Source of the DNA: Actinomycetes bacterium | GTDB lineage: Bacteria > Actinomycetota > Coriobacteriia > Coriobacteriales > Eggerthellaceae | Direction: 5' to 3' | DNA: 64,000 nt | NCBI GenBank assembly: GCA_023460315.1 | Contig: JAEWQO010000125.1 | Span: 78,519 to 142,518 of the forward strand | Shown: positions 63,988-64,000 of the stretch, one piece after another | How positions within the stretch are numbered: position 1 is the first letter of the stretch | Layout of the letters: the number at the start of each line of letters is the position of its first letter | Translations under genes and position numbers: made by a program | The notes under the pieces: model-generated | The model's database searches: none | What the model was told of the DNA's origin: nothing | What the model saw: only the letters and a program-made list of their open reading frames with translations

Positions 63988-64000
63988 CCCACAGGCGGCA

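Noticed and set aside
1..64000. tRNA or rRNA genes
   Set aside because: Occasional GTTCGA-like strings were examined, but none sits in a cloverleaf context.

Overview
The window looks like chromosomal DNA of a moderately GC-rich actinomycete, most likely class Coriobacteriia (Eggerthellaceae-like). This is inferred from the mix of actinobacterial features (GlnR-like orphan regulator beside glnA, rplU-rpmA-obgE-proB next to proA-nadD-rsfS) with Firmicute-like ones (FabT/FabK fatty-acid cluster, type I-C CRISPR, short class I glutamine synthetase). No rRNA or tRNA gene, insertion sequence or prophage was recognised. Most genes lie on the minus strand.

Layout. 1-10.3 kb: a complete type I-C CRISPR-Cas locus on the minus strand (cas3-cas5c-cas8c-cas7-cas4-cas1-cas2, leader, then an array of 31 identical repeats that runs off the left edge). 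10.3-13.6 kb: a plus-strand SWIM/SNF2 helicase gene with a LexA-like box in its promoter. 13.9-22.6 kb: a type II fatty-acid synthesis cluster (fabT, acpP, fabK, fabD, fabG, fabF, fabZ, accD-accA fusion). The fusion carries what looks like a relic of biotin carboxylase at its N-terminus. Two FabT-type palindromes, an 11-bp degenerate tandem repeat and a perfect 16-bp parS centromere palindrome sit around acpP and fabT.

23-34.4 kb: a minus-strand housekeeping block (secA, prfB, split transketolase, ftsE, ftsX, an S41 protease homologue whose nucleophile is Ala, rnr). 34.5-38.3 kb: a large SARP/MalT-like ATPase regulator divergent from a P1-family (DmpA-like) peptidase. 38.5-47.3 kb: rplU-rpmA-obgE-proB and proA-nadD-yqeK-rsfS, split by an oppositely oriented amino-acid permease. 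47.6-55.4 kb: polA, glnA with a GlnR-like regulator and an 11-bp-phased operator, and a metNIQ methionine importer with a structured leader. 55.6-59.5 kb: a UspA protein and a glycan trio (glycosyltransferase, DegT aminotransferase, PglC-like phosphoglycosyl transferase).

59.5-64 kb: accessory DNA. It holds a 770-base non-coding stretch with a long inverted repeat, an orphan Hpt protein, an AbiE-type toxin-antitoxin pair with a perfect palindromic operator, and a chimeric protein joining an HsdS-type target-recognition domain to the C-terminal half of HsdM without the catalytic motif.

Regulatory logic readable from the DNA: FabT sites control acpP and fabT, GlnR-type half-sites control glnA, a LexA-like site covers the SNF2 helicase promoter, and an AbiEi-type operator overlaps the abiEi start codon. 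The strongest candidates for undescribed biology are the biotin-carboxylase relic fused to AccDA, the catalytically altered CtpA and RF2, the HsdS-HsdM chimera, and the parS/tandem-repeat region inside the fab cluster.
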